Positions 34,033 through 42,414 of a stretch of DNA of 42,510 bases are shown here, in pieces (the first letter of the stretch is position 1; each line of letters opens with the position of its first letter). The stretch is from contig JAFUWW010000013.1 in the NCBI GenBank assembly GCA_017471085.1, positions 1 to 42,510 of the forward strand, given 5' to 3'. The position numbers were made by a program, and so were the translations under genes. The stretch is from Bacteroidales bacterium (GTDB lineage: Bacteria > Bacteroidota > Bacteroidia > Bacteroidales > UBA932). The notes below the pieces were generated by a model. That model did not search any database and was not told the origin of the DNA. It saw nothing but the letters and a program-made list of their open reading frames with translations.

Positions 34033-34736
34033 ACGAGCGAAAGCGCCACGTCCATCATTTTGGTGAAGGTATACTGCCGCTCTTCCGAGGTGGTCACTTC
34101 GCCCGTGAGGATATGGTCCGAAATGGTAAACAGGGCCATGGCCCTGTTGCCGGAACGGGCGGCGTTCATGTACAGGGCAGCCGCTTCCATTTCCACGGCC
34201 AGCACACCCATCTTCATCCACTTGTCCCCCTGCGGATTGTCGGAATAGAACACATCCGAAGAGACCACATTGCCGACCTTGTAGCGGTAGCCGAGCTTTT
34301 CGCAAGTGCCCACGGCCGTTTTCAGGAGGTCGAAATCTGCAATGGGAGCGAACGTGCCGGGCAGCTGATACTGGGCGGCATAGTTGGAGTCTGTACAGGC
34401 GCCCATCGCCAGCACAAGGTCTCCGATCTGCAGGTCTTTGTGGTAGGCACCCGCCGATCCGATCCGGATGATGGTCTTCACGCCGTAGAAATTGAAGAGC
34501 TCATAGGTGTAAATGCCGATGGAAGGGATGCCCATTCCATGCCCCATGACGCTCACGGGCTTACCCTTGTAGGTACCGGTAAAGCCCAGCATGCCGCGGA
34601 CGTTGTTGAAAAGGGCCGGATTCTCCAGATAGTGCTCCGCCATGAATTTGGCCCGGAGCGGGTCGCCTGCCATGATGACAGTCTGGGCAATTTCCCCATA
34701 CTGTGCCCCGATGTGAGGTGTAGGTGTGTTACTCAT
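34029..34736 (-). CDS. deoD: Purine-nucleoside phosphorylase, DeoD type
   Basis: A 235-residue cytoplasmic enzyme; start at 34736 gives [20 protein letters not shown], the canonical DeoD beginning, whereas an upstream in-frame ATG at 34772 would overlap the promoter. Motifs: [16 protein letters not shown] (phosphate site), [34 protein letters not shown] (ribose and base binding) and [10 protein letters not shown], whose Asp is the catalytic acid in hexameric bacterial enzymes. It cleaves purine (deoxy)nucleosides with phosphate to base and (deoxy)ribose-1-phosphate. It has an excellent promoter and overlaps the convergent acyltransferase gene by 4 bp. Confidence 0.95.
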   Translation of the reverse strand: MSNTPTPHIGAQYGEIAQTVIMAGDPLRAKFMAEHYLENPALFNNVRGMLGFTGTYKGKPVSVMGHGMGIPSIGIYTYELFNFYGVKTIIRIGSAGAYHKDLQIGDLVLAMGACTDSNYAAQYQLPGTFAPIADFDLLKTAVGTCEKLGYRYKVGNVVSSDVFYSDNPQGDKWMKMGVLAVEMEAAALYMNAARSGNRAMALFTISDHILTGEVTTSEERQYTFTKMMDVALSLV

Positions 34737-34773
34737 AGGGTTATAGTTTATCGTGTTCATTCTTGGTTGCATA

Positions 34774-34805
34774 CAAAGTTAGGGAATAATCCTTCCTTTT
34801 ACAAA
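34774..34805 (-). promoter_or_regulatory. Promoter of deoD (TTTG-N20-TAACTTTG)
   Basis: Minus-strand TTTG at 34802-34805 and TAACTTTG at 34774-34781 are exactly 20 bp apart. This full match also supports the deoD start at 34736. Confidence 0.75.
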
Positions 34806-34820
34806 TCGGCTGTTTCCGTC

Positions 34821-34855
34821 AAAAAAGGAGGGACCGCCTTTGCTGCAGTCCCTCC
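34821..34855 (-). terminator. Intrinsic terminator after the second GH106 gene
   Basis: GTCCCTCC (34848-34855) and GGAGGGAC (34827-34834) form a stem with a 13-base loop; read on the minus strand it is followed by TTTTTT (34821-34826). It lies 19 bp past the stop codon at 34874. Confidence 0.85.
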
Positions 34856-34873
34856 CTCTTTCTGTATGCCGGA

Positions 34874-37800
34874 TTACTTGCTCTCCAGGAGCTTCACGGG
34901 GCCGATGAGGCCGGATTCCTTGAGCGGGTAGTCGGCCGGATAGATGGAGGCCACGCCCGGAGTGGTGCAAATACGCTCGGGAGCATTGGGCTGGTTGTCG
35001 CCCACGAGGCGGTTGACCCAGAGGTCGGCCACCTTGATTTCCAGGGTGTTCTCCCCAGCCTTCAGGGCATCGGTCACATCCACCGTCCAGGGTGCTTTCC
35101 AGGCAGTACCGCAGTACTGGCCGTTCACATATACTTCGGCGATGTTCTTCACCTTGCCCAGGTCGATGATGGCACGGCCTTCCAGCTTGTCGGCAGAAAG
35201 CGTGTTGCAATAAGTGGCGACGCCGGAGAAGTACTTGATGCCGAATACATCCGATTCGGAGAGGGACTTCAGCTGGGCGAAGACAGCCTCGGCGGGAGCA
35301 CCGCGCTTTTCCTGGAACTTCACCGTCCAGGGCGTGCTGACCGTAAGGACCTCTTTCCGGACGGGGGCAGCCACGGTATGGGAAGTCTCGCCCTTGCCGG
35401 AGAAGACCACGAACACGGCATCGTTAGGGACCAGGTGCAGGTCCACCTCGGTGCGACCGCCCGCTGCCCGGTAGGAGACGTCCTCCATCTTGCCGGTATC
35501 GGCATGCCACACAGAGGGCTTCAGCCCAGAAACGCGGAACGACAGCGTAACGTCACCGCCCTCGGAAAGGGGCTTGTTGATCCAGTAGACCTGGGCCTCG
35601 CCGCAGTCGCGGTGCAGATAACGGAAGCTTCCGTCGATGTTGACATCGGGACGGACGCCGATTTCGTTAAGGACCGCGAGCATGTCGGTGGACTCGTGGA
35701 CGTTGGCACGGCCGCTGTCCCAGATATCCTTCACGAGGGCTGCGAATTCGGCCGGATCGTCATTGAGCGAGGCGGCGTGGGCAGGGCGGACACCGCCCAG
35801 CTGGGCACCGGCCTTGACCAGCTCGGCAATCTTCCGGAGCACGTCCGTGGACATGTAGTCTACGTTGCGGTCCATCCAGAGGAGGCGGTATTCGGTCTTT
35901 CCGGTACGGGCCTGCAGACGTCCGTCCTTCGTGGCAAGGATCTCTTCCTTGAGGGCAGTGGGGTTGCAGTAGTCCCACTCGTAGCCGGCAGGGACGCCGC
36001 TTCCGCGGCTGAACTGGGCCGTCACATTGGAATCTTCACCGTAATAATAGAGGACATCGGCCACATTGAGGCCTACGGAAAGGAGATAGCTGGTGCGGGA
36101 GATGTAATCCACCCAGGCGCCGGCCATTTCGGCCCAGGTCTCGTGACGGTTGAACCACTGGCCGATGATTCCGCCCATGCCGATGCCGGGGACGGTCTCG
36201 CGCGGCTGGTGGGCGCTGAGGTGCACATAGAAGCGGTTGACGCCGCTGGCAAGCTCCTGGTCGGCCGTCTCTTTCAGGTCTTCCGGAGCATACTGGTACT
36301 GGAGCTGGTCACCCCAGGTGGTCATGGACTCGGCAGCCACATAGTTCTGTCCGTAGATATGGGCGACGGAAGCGGACTCGCGGAGGTCGGCCTCCTGGTT
36401 CACACGGTTGATCCGGCCGTCCGGGCCCTTCGGAAGCCACGGGGATTCCACCCACATGGCACCCATCGGGACGCTGGCGGTCCGTTTGACATCCATACCG
36501 TCCACCACGTAGGCACGGCCGCCTTCGTGGGACTCGTAATAACCGCCCACCATGCCGTAGTCCTTGCGGATGATTTCGGTCAGCTGGGCGTAGCTGTCGG
36601 CGATGAGGTCGCCGATGGTCTCGCGCCAGTCATGGAGGAAGCGCTCGCTCTCATCGGCCGAACCGATGATTTCGCCGGCCAGCACGGGCATCCAGGCCTT
36701 CATGTCGTAGCCGCTCAGGCGCTGGAAGCTTTCCAGCATAGCAGGCGTCCAGTTCTCGTTCTCTGCCTCGAAGCTGTCGGTCAGGAGGTAGCGGATGCCC
36801 TTGTCGCCCAGGTAACCCTTCGTGGCGTCGCGGTAGGTGTCGAGATAGACGTGGATGAAGCGGGAGAAGGCGACGGGGTCCATTTTGTCCACTTCCAGGC
36901 CGAGGGCTTCGTCGGAAGCCGGATGGTTCACCTCGCCGGTGATGGACCAGGCGAAGCGGTAGATTCTCCATCGGCCCTCAGGGGCGTTCCAGCGGAGACG
37001 GCCGGAAGCGTCCACCTTGTCGGTGAGGTCGATGACATCATTGAGGGACGGGAATACTTCGTCAGCGGAAGTCTTGGTGGCGGAGGCCATCAGGTTGTTG
37101 GCGGCAGTGAAGCCGGCCTTGTCTTCCGCACGGTCGATGCGGCTGGAGGGCCAGACGACGAATTCGGAAATTCTGGTTCCCGCAGGTGCAGGAGCTGCCG
37201 CAGGTGCGCCGCCCATGCCGAAGGGATTCCTTCCGCCGGCGGGACGGGGGCTCGGATTCTGGACGGCAAGGCGGAAATACTTCGCCGTGGTTTCGGGGAC
37301 GCTCATGGTCGCCTGTACGGAACTGCCTCCGCGGACGTCGCAGATGCGGGTCCAGGTCTTGCCGTCCTGGCTGCATTCAAGGGCGTTGGTGGCAGGTCCC
37401 ATGGGCATGCCCGGATATCCGCCGCCGCCCGCTACGCCGACAACGGAGAGCGAACGGACGGTCACCGCCTCGGGGAATTCATACTGGATCCAGGCGAAAC
37501 CTTCCTTGCCGGGAGGCAGGATGGCGCCGTTGGTCACGTCGTTGTCCGTGAGCATGGCGAGGGTGAAATCGCCGCCGCTTGCCGTCACCTTGGCATCCAG
37601 CGGAGAAACTGCGTCCTGCGGAAGTTTCACGGCCATGACGGCGATTTCACCGCCGGCCTCGCGGGCATTCGGGTCGAAGCTGCGGCCGGAAGGAGCACCG
37701 TTCTGGAAGGCTCCGATCTTGGTGAAAGAAGGCGGGAGCTGCACGTCAACATCGCCGCCGTTCACTTCCAGGGTCCGCCAGACCAGCTTTTTCATGCCTT

Positions 37801-38209
37801 CTTCCGAGGTAACCCAGGGGCCTGCGGTGGCGCTGAAGCCGGCGCAGGACGGAACGCCCATCTCAAGGTCGAGGGAATCGGCCAGACGGGAGGCAAAATA
37901 CAGACGGTCTTTCCAGACATCACTCATATACTTGGCCTCGCCCTGGCTGCCGCCGAGGTTGAACTGGTGGAAACCCACGATGCCGACGCGTTTGAACCAG
38001 TTGAAATCGGCCCGGATGCCGGATTCGGTCACATCATCCCCCATCCAGTGCCACCAGACACGGACGCTGGATTCTTTGGGAGGATTCTGGAACCCCGCCT
38101 GGAGCTCGCTGAGGGAGACCTGGCGTGCAGGGCCCTTCTTTTCGCCGCAGGCGGTCAGCGCTGCCGACAGGGAAAGGGCCGCAAAGAGAATAACTGCTGT
38201 TTTTTTCAT
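34874..38209 (-). CDS. GH106 family lipoprotein, alpha-L-rhamnosidase-like
   Basis: A 1111-residue lipoprotein (MKKTAVILFAALSLSAALTAC, lipidated at Cys21). Same architecture as the GH106 at 26083: FQNPPKESSVRVWWHWMGDD opening, discoidin-like insertion (about 210-320), YLLTDSFEAENENW (Glu481), GGYYESHEGGRAYV (Glu559, Glu562), and a C-terminal GH2-like sandwich (IIDLGKVKNIAEVYVNGQYC, GENTLEIKVADLWVNRLVGD). Identity to the paralogue is moderate, so this is an old duplication. It has two unusual Gly/Pro/Ala-rich loops: about 261-271, and about 321-345 with NPFGMGGAPAAAPAPAG. As a lipoprotein it is probably membrane-anchored, unlike the soluble paralogue. TAAATTTG at 38242-38249 (minus) may be its -7 box. 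Confidence 0.88.
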   Translation of the reverse strand: MKKTAVILFAALSLSAALTACGEKKGPARQVSLSELQAGFQNPPKESSVRVWWHWMGDDVTESGIRADFNWFKRVGIVGFHQFNLGGSQGEAKYMSDVWKDRLYFASRLADSLDLEMGVPSCAGFSATAGPWVTSEEGMKKLVWRTLEVNGGDVDVQLPPSFTKIGAFQNGAPSGRSFDPNAREAGGEIAVMAVKLPQDAVSPLDAKVTASGGDFTLAMLTDNDVTNGAILPPGKEGFAWIQYEFPEAVTVRSLSVVGVAGGGGYPGMPMGPATNALECSQDGKTWTRICDVRGGSSVQATMSVPETTAKYFRLAVQNPSPRPAGGRNPFGMGGAPAAAPAPAGTRISEFVVWPSSRIDRAEDKAGFTAANNLMASATKTSADEVFPSLNDVIDLTDKVDASGRLRWNAPEGRWRIYRFAWSITGEVNHPASDEALGLEVDKMDPVAFSRFIHVYLDTYRDATKGYLGDKGIRYLLTDSFEAENENWTPAMLESFQRLSGYDMKAWMPVLAGEIIGSADESERFLHDWRETIGDLIADSYAQLTEIIRKDYGMVGGYYESHEGGRAYVVDGMDVKRTASVPMGAMWVESPWLPKGPDGRINRVNQEADLRESASVAHIYGQNYVAAESMTTWGDQLQYQYAPEDLKETADQELASGVNRFYVHLSAHQPRETVPGIGMGGIIGQWFNRHETWAEMAGAWVDYISRTSYLLSVGLNVADVLYYYGEDSNVTAQFSRGSGVPAGYEWDYCNPTALKEEILATKDGRLQARTGKTEYRLLWMDRNVDYMSTDVLRKIAELVKAGAQLGGVRPAHAASLNDDPAEFAALVKDIWDSGRANVHESTDMLAVLNEIGVRPDVNIDGSFRYLHRDCGEAQVYWINKPLSEGGDVTLSFRVSGLKPSVWHADTGKMEDVSYRAAGGRTEVDLHLVPNDAVFVVFSGKGETSHTVAAPVRKEVLTVSTPWTVKFQEKRGAPAEAVFAQLKSLSESDVFGIKYFSGVATYCNTLSADKLEGRAIIDLGKVKNIAEVYVNGQYCGTAWKAPWTVDVTDALKAGENTLEIKVADLWVNRLVGDNQPNAPERICTTPGVASIYPADYPLKESGLIGPVKLLESK

Positions 38210-38241
38210 ATACGGAAATTTAGTTAGTCATTTTACCGATA

Positions 38242-38249
38242 CAAATTTA
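38242..38249 (-). promoter_or_regulatory. -7 box (TAAATTTG) for the second GH106 gene
   Basis: Matches TAnnTTTG, 32 bp before the ATG at 38209; no -33 TTTG at the expected place. Confidence 0.4.
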
Positions 38250-38352
38250 AACAGCTTTGCACAGAAAAACCTTCCAGCATCTTCAATTCACCTATCACAA
38301 TCTTCTTTTTGACGATGCTGACCGGGAAGGGACTGCCGGAGGCCGTGGGTTT

Positions 38353-39216
38353 TCAGAAGTCTTTCCGTTCCGGCAGATATGTATCGATCAAACCTTGCAA
38401 GTATTCGCCGAAAGGACCCTTGCCGTCATGGATTTTGCTGATCAGGAACACCATCTTCGCCACAAGGAAAGGGTATAGCTTCTGCACTTCTCTCTCCAGT
38501 TCTTCCGCAGAAGATGTCCCGAAATAGACCGGAGCGAAAGCCTTCCAATGGGCCTTGAGCGCCGGAGGATCAAGGTGGAACACTTTCCGGGTCCGCTCCG
38601 CACTCAGGGAATTTGTTGCATGGTACATCATGCACAGATCCCACTGCGGCACGCCATAGGCGAAGTCTCCCACGTCAATCCAGAGCTCGCGCGTGCCGTC
38701 CGTGATGATGTTCCCGATATGGAGGTCCCCATGCAGGCAGGTGGTTGTCAGGGGAACGGTATCCAGGAAGCCGAGAATCTTTTTCTTGCAGGTGTCGGGC
38801 ATCTGCTCAAACTTCAGGACCCAAGCCCTTACAACGTCCCTCATATCAGGGAGTCTTTCGGTATCGGCCTGCGTCTCATGGATATGCCGGGCAAGGATGG
38901 CAAAGCGCTCTGACAGCGGGACCAGCTGTTCCGGTTCCTGGGAAATGATTCGGGTAAAGGAACGTTTGCCGGGAATCAGTTCGTATTCTGCCCCGTAGCG
39001 TACCCCGTCCGTGACCAGCCGGATGGGTTTGGGCGTAGGGAGGCCGGAATCGTACACCACCCTGCTTATCATGAACTCATGCTCGGAAGTCTCTGCACCA
39101 AAGCCTTTCATGAAAAGCTTGGCAAGGCTCTTCCCGTCTTTGTGATTATAAGTCAAGGAGGTCCCTCCTTCTCCGGTCTGGATGTAATCCTCCAAATTGA
39201 TACATTCGTACTGCAT
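38353..39216 (-). CDS. APH-fold small-molecule kinase-like protein (TIGR02172 group)
   Basis: A 287-residue cytoplasmic protein; start at 39216 (MQYECINLEDYIQTGEGGTS) matches the family's compact beginning and 13 upstream in-frame residues look non-coding. The fold is that of aminoglycoside phosphotransferase and choline kinase: GEGGTSLTY nucleotide loop, Lys33 in SLAKLF, HGDLHIGNII with catalytic Asp164, and WIDVGDFAYG with metal-binding Asp181. The TIGR02172 group is widespread in gut anaerobes and its substrate is unknown; there is no reason to call it an antibiotic-resistance gene. It lies 71 bp after the cyclophilin-like lipoprotein gene on the same strand and may be the last gene of that operon. 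Confidence 0.82.
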   Translation of the reverse strand: MQYECINLEDYIQTGEGGTSLTYNHKDGKSLAKLFMKGFGAETSEHEFMISRVVYDSGLPTPKPIRLVTDGVRYGAEYELIPGKRSFTRIISQEPEQLVPLSERFAILARHIHETQADTERLPDMRDVVRAWVLKFEQMPDTCKKKILGFLDTVPLTTTCLHGDLHIGNIITDGTRELWIDVGDFAYGVPQWDLCMMYHATNSLSAERTRKVFHLDPPALKAHWKAFAPVYFGTSSAEELEREVQKLYPFLVAKMVFLISKIHDGKGPFGEYLQGLIDTYLPERKDF

Positions 39217-39287
39217 CTTCTTCAAGACTTCAATTCTTGGACAAAGATACGACATTCTTCAGGAAATGGGAACGGAACAGCGGGCAT

Positions 39288-39782
39288 TTATAAGGAAAGT
39301 GTCACCCTGACATCCCCCTCCCCTGCTTTCAGAAAAGACTTCAGGGCATCCAGGGAGCCGTATTCCATTCTGCCGATGCGGGTGTAGCTCCATGCGTTGC
39401 TGCCATAAAACAGGACGATCTGGTTGCCGCTGTACAGGACTACATCTCCTGCCTGCGTAGTAATCTGCGAATTGCCGGCCGGCAGCGACCGGCCCAGCGC
39501 GCCTACCTTTTCAAATCCGCCATAATCGCTGGCCGTATACGTGATGGGCGCTTCCCGAAGTGCCGCGACGAGCGTTTTTGTGGCGTCATTGCTTACTAAA
39601 ACAACGGGGATCGTGGCCCCGGAGATGGTTATCTTAATCTTGTCAGGCATCTGTGATTCTTCTTGGGGTTCTTCCTGCGGCTCCCGCGTGCCGTCAGGCT
39701 GGGAGGCCTTTATGCAGGAAAGCAGAGAAAGGAGCAGCAAGCCCGCCCCCATCCCTGCCAATAACTTGAGAAAGGTTTTCAT
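39288..39782 (-). CDS. Cyclophilin-like domain lipoprotein
   Basis: A 164-residue lipoprotein: signal MKTFLKLLAGMGAGLLLLSLLSC with lipidation at Cys23, then an acidic Gln/Glu/Pro spacer (about 27-46), then a small beta domain (about 47-164). IKITISGATIPVVLVSND, ALREAPITYTASDYGGFEKVG, GNQIVLFYGSNAWSYTRIG and the end GEGDVRVTLSL fit the cyclophilin-like family (PF18050), related in fold to cyclophilin but without proven isomerase activity. It starts 2 bp after the stop of the Cys-hydrolase gene, so the two are one operon. In many Bacteroidota and Firmicutes such genes sit beside alpha/beta-hydrolases or flavodoxin-like genes; the role is unknown. Confidence 0.85.
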   Translation of the reverse strand: MKTFLKLLAGMGAGLLLLSLLSCIKASQPDGTREPQEEPQEESQMPDKIKITISGATIPVVLVSNDATKTLVAALREAPITYTASDYGGFEKVGALGRSLPAGNSQITTQAGDVVLYSGNQIVLFYGSNAWSYTRIGRMEYGSLDALKSFLKAGEGDVRVTLSL

Positions 39783-39784
39783 TT

Positions 39785-40801
39785 TTACTTCAAATTCTCT
39801 TTGAAGAAGGATTCCATCTTGTCGTATGGAATCACGCCGGCCACATCATCATAAAGGTCCACATGGGAAGCGCCGGGAATGATGAGCAGTTCCTTGTTTC
39901 CCTCCTGGGCACTCACGCCCTCCACATGCTTTCCCGTCATGCGTTCAAAGGCATACTCGCTGAAGTAGCGGCTGTGGGCCCTTTCGCCGTGGATAAGGAG
40001 TACAGGGTTCTCAATTTCGTGCGCCCAGGCCAGCAGGGGCTGGTTCAGGAAACTCTGGCAGCCGATGACGTTCCAACCGTCGGTAGAGTTGCCGCTGCGC
40101 CCATGATATCCGCGCGGGCACTTGTAATAGGCGTGGTAATCCTTGACGAACCAGGGGGCATCCTCCGGAAGCGGGTCGATGACGCCGCCGGCGCGGAGGT
40201 AAACTCCGCTCTTATAGTCCGCCGTACGCTGGGCGGCCAGGGCCTTGCGCTTCTCCATCCGCTGGGCAGGCGTATCCTCGCTGGCGAAATACCCCTCCAC
40301 GTTCACCTTGCTCATATCGTACATGGTCGATGCCACGGTGGCCTTGATGCGGGGATCCAACGCCGCCGCGTTGACGGCCATGCCGCCAAAACCACAGATG
40401 CCGATGATGCCGATGCGCTCCGGGTCCACCAACTCGCAGCAGGACAGGAAATCGACGGCGGCAAGGAAATCTTCGGTGTTGATGTCCGGCGAGGCCATCC
40501 TGCGCGGTTCTCCGCCGGATTCACCGGTGAAGGACGGGTCGAAGGCGATGGTCACGAAACCCCGCCCGGCCATGTGCTGGGCATAGAGTCCGCTGCTCTG
40601 CTCCTTCACGGCTCCGAAAGGGCCGCTCACCGCGATGGCAGGGAGTTTGCCATCCTGAGCGCCAGCGAAGGATCCCGGCACATACATATCGGCCGCCAGT
40701 TCAATGCCGTAGCGGTTGTGGAAAGTGACCTTGTTGTGATTTACAAGCTCAGATTTCGGGAAAGTTTTGTCCCATTCCTGGGTAAGGCTTTTCGGGTTCA
40801 T
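39785..40801 (-). CDS. Alpha/beta-hydrolase with Cys nucleophile (dienelactone hydrolase/YcjY-like)
   Basis: A 338-residue protein without a signal peptide, so cytoplasmic. ELAADMYVPGSF and LPAIAVSGPFGAVKEQSSGLYA are typical of the YcjY/DUF1100-like branch. The nucleophile elbow is GIIGICGFGG with Cys136 in place of Ser, as in dienelactone hydrolases. The acid may be Glu273 in LLIHGERAHS, and the His is His313 in IPGASHVDLYD. Substrate unknown. It heads an operon with the cyclophilin-like lipoprotein (2 bp apart) and is divergent from an AraC-family regulator 122 bp away, the likely controller. TATCTTTG at 40816-40823 (minus) is its -7 box. Confidence 0.85.
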   Translation of the reverse strand: MNPKSLTQEWDKTFPKSELVNHNKVTFHNRYGIELAADMYVPGSFAGAQDGKLPAIAVSGPFGAVKEQSSGLYAQHMAGRGFVTIAFDPSFTGESGGEPRRMASPDINTEDFLAAVDFLSCCELVDPERIGIIGICGFGGMAVNAAALDPRIKATVASTMYDMSKVNVEGYFASEDTPAQRMEKRKALAAQRTADYKSGVYLRAGGVIDPLPEDAPWFVKDYHAYYKCPRGYHGRSGNSTDGWNVIGCQSFLNQPLLAWAHEIENPVLLIHGERAHSRYFSEYAFERMTGKHVEGVSAQEGNKELLIIPGASHVDLYDDVAGVIPYDKMESFFKENLK

Positions 40802-40815
40802 CTTGCATGTTTTTG

Positions 40816-40823
40816 CAAAGATA
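40816..40823 (-). promoter_or_regulatory. -7 box (TATCTTTG) of the hydrolase-cyclophilin-like operon
   Basis: Perfect TAnnTTTG match 14 bp before the ATG at 40801; the -33 region lacks TTTG, which fits an activator-dependent promoter. Confidence 0.5.
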
Positions 40824-40859
40824 GGCCGATTTCGGGTTATCGAAGCAACCTATTTTTGC

Positions 40860-40918
40860 CCAATATACACCAATATCGCAGAATTTTGGTATATTTGAGC
40901 GATTTTTAGCCGATATCG
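40860..40918. promoter_or_regulatory. Candidate AraC-type operator and promoter region
   Basis: Direct repeats CCAATATA (40860-40867) and CCAATATC (40870-40877) are spaced 10 bp apart, one DNA turn, as expected for a half-site pair. A TATATTTG box (40890-40897) serves the AraC gene, and a CGATATCG palindrome (40911-40918) precedes its ATG at 40924. The region lies between divergent genes. Confidence 0.4.
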
Positions 40919-40923
40919 CCAAA

Positions 40924-41844
40924 ATGAAGAACATTCTGCAGCTGTCAAATCCCAATGTCTATGCATCCTTTGTCCATGCTCCGGTCCTTCATCCGCTGGT
41001 GAGTATCGTCCATTACGATGAGGTGTCTCCCATCCATACCAGCCTCAACAACTACGGCGTCTACGCGCTTTTCATTCAGCCGGAATTCCCCAAGCTCCTC
41101 ACCTATGGAATGAAGATGTTTGATATGTCGGACGGTTCCATACTGGCCATTGCACCGGGGCAGGTCGGCGGCAAGGAAGACAATGGAGAGTTGGTCCAGG
41201 TGAAAGGATGGGCCCTGCTATGGTCTCCGGAGCTGTTTCATGGAACAGATTGGGCAGAACGTATCCGTCAATATCGGTTTTTTTCCTATTTCTTCATGGA
41301 TTCGCTCAGGATGACATCAGCCGAATGGGGACGTATCTCGCAACTGCTGGTCCAGATGCGCCATGAACTTCAGGAAAGCGAAGACACGCCGGCACTGCGG
41401 GCGCTGATCCTGGGTTATATCCACCTTATCCTGGAATACTGCAACCGCATCTACCAGCGTCAGTTATCCGCTGAAGAAAAAGGATCGTCGGATATTCTCA
41501 AGCGATTCCACAGGCTGCTCGCAGATTATTATGCCGATGGCAGACAGCTGGAAGCGGGGGTCCCTACCGTGGCTTATTGTGCCTCGGAACTGGCCTATTC
41601 GGCCCGGTACCTCGGCGACATGATTCACAAGGCGACGGGCGGGACGGCCATCGGCTACATCCATTCATTCATCGTGGAACAGGGAAAGAATCTGCTGATG
41701 AGCGGGCACAATGTAAACGAAACCGCCCGCTTGCTGGGCTTTGAATACGCCCACCATTTCGGGAGGATCTTCAAAAAAGTGACGCAGATTTCTCCGCTGG
41801 AATTCCTCGGGAAGAAGAACAATGCCGAACTACCGGCAGATTAA
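40924..41844 (+). CDS. AraC-family transcriptional regulator
   Basis: A 306-residue cytoplasmic protein. The N-terminal part (about 1-180) is a cupin-like sensor (VSPIHTSLNNYGVYALFIQP, DGSILAIAPGQVGG) of the Bacteroidota AraC type. The C-terminal domain (about 190-300) has two helix-turn-helix units: VAYCASELAYSARYLGDMIH with ATGGTAIGYIHSFIVEQGKN, and VNETARLLGFEYAHHFGRIF followed by KKVTQISPLEFLGKK. It is divergent from the Cys-hydrolase operon, and operator-like repeats lie between them, so it probably activates that operon in response to a small ligand. The DUF4234-like gene follows 12 bp later on the same strand and is likely co-transcribed. Confidence 0.92.
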   Translation: MKNILQLSNPNVYASFVHAPVLHPLVSIVHYDEVSPIHTSLNNYGVYALFIQPEFPKLLTYGMKMFDMSDGSILAIAPGQVGGKEDNGELVQVKGWALLWSPELFHGTDWAERIRQYRFFSYFFMDSLRMTSAEWGRISQLLVQMRHELQESEDTPALRALILGYIHLILEYCNRIYQRQLSAEEKGSSDILKRFHRLLADYYADGRQLEAGVPTVAYCASELAYSARYLGDMIHKATGGTAIGYIHSFIVEQGKNLLMSGHNVNETARLLGFEYAHHFGRIFKKVTQISPLEFLGKKNNAELPAD

Positions 41845-41856
41845 AGACTTCGCATC

Positions 41857-42240
41857 ATGAGATTCGAGCATACCGACAGGCCAGGCTTCTGGCTCGGGTT
41901 CATAGACTTTTTCACGGCAGGGATCTTCTTCCTCGTATACATGCCGCTCGGCGGGCTGCAGGACGAGCTGGATGAAATCCTTGGCCGGAGGACGCAGCGC
42001 TATTGGGCGGCCTATTTGCTGGGCATTCCCACTCTCTTTGTCTATACGCTCATCTGGATGGCCCGGATCGCCGAGGAGCTGAAGGCGAAAGCCATAGCGC
42101 TTGGGATTGAAGGGCCATACACCTCCTGGTGGCACATGTTCGGCTGGAATGTCTTCGGCCTCCCCCTGATGGGCCCTGCCGTCGCCACGTGGCGGTTCTT
42201 CGACACGCTCAACAAGATTGAGAAGAAACTCAACGCGTGA
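41857..42240 (+). CDS. Small membrane protein, DUF4234-like
   Basis: A 127-residue protein with two or three hydrophobic segments: WLGFIDFFTAGIFFLVYMPL (about 12-31), WAAYLLGIPTLFVYTLIWMA (about 50-69) and a moderately hydrophobic one about 93-110. The loop and end (TSWWHMFGWNVFGLPLMGP, ATWRFFDTLNKIEKKLN) resemble DUF4234-type proteins, whose role is unknown. It starts 12 bp after the AraC stop codon, so it is probably in the same transcript. Confidence 0.65.
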   Translation: MRFEHTDRPGFWLGFIDFFTAGIFFLVYMPLGGLQDELDEILGRRTQRYWAAYLLGIPTLFVYTLIWMARIAEELKAKAIALGIEGPYTSWWHMFGWNVFGLPLMGPAVATWRFFDTLNKIEKKLNA

Positions 42241-42249
42241 GCATCGGCT

Positions 42250-42283
42250 GCGCAGAAAGGGATTGGAAATCGTTTTTTTGCGC
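42250..42283 (+). terminator. Weak hairpin after the DUF4234-like gene
   Basis: GCGCAGAAA (42250-42258) can pair with TTTTTGCGC (42275-42283), allowing one G-T pair, around a 16-base loop that itself contains GATT-gga-AATC and a T run. It lies just past the stop codon at 42240. Confidence 0.35.
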
Positions 42284-42332
42284 TTATCAAGACAAATGGG
42301 CAGGCATGCTTTCGCAGAATCCGGAAAATGTT

Positions 42333-42414
42333 TAACTTTGAGCATAAATAATCCATTGATATGGCAGATCATTGCTGTCCACTAAAAGTTGTGGACGATT
42401 ATAATAAGGTTTAA
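42333..42414 (+). other. Promoter-like box with 17-residue micro-ORF
   Basis: TAACTTTG (42333-42340) is a perfect -7 box with a TTTC about 19 bp upstream. An ATG at 42361 opens a 17-residue frame (MADHCCPLKVVDDYNKV, stop at 42414). The frame contains a hairpin GTCCAC-N8-GTGGAC (42377-42396). It may be the cut 5' end of a gene, a leader peptide, or chance. Not recognised. Confidence 0.3.

Noticed and set aside
35378..38227. 949-codon plus-strand open frame opposite the second GH106
   Set aside because: Antisense shadow; it lacks recognisable motifs and starts inside the opposite gene.
38276..38333. Hairpin CAGCATC/GATGCTG as terminator of the APH-fold gene
   Set aside because: The arms are short with a loop over 30 bases and no T tract on the minus strand.
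38353..39216. Antibiotic resistance (aminoglycoside phosphotransferase)
   Set aside because: The fold matches, but the sequence fits the TIGR02172 group of unknown substrate, which is common in chromosomes.
42361..42414. PiggyBac-like transposase motif in MADHCCPLKVVDDYNKV
   Set aside because: The likeness to 'P-VV-DYNK' is only a few residues and the frame stops at once; chance is the simpler explanation.
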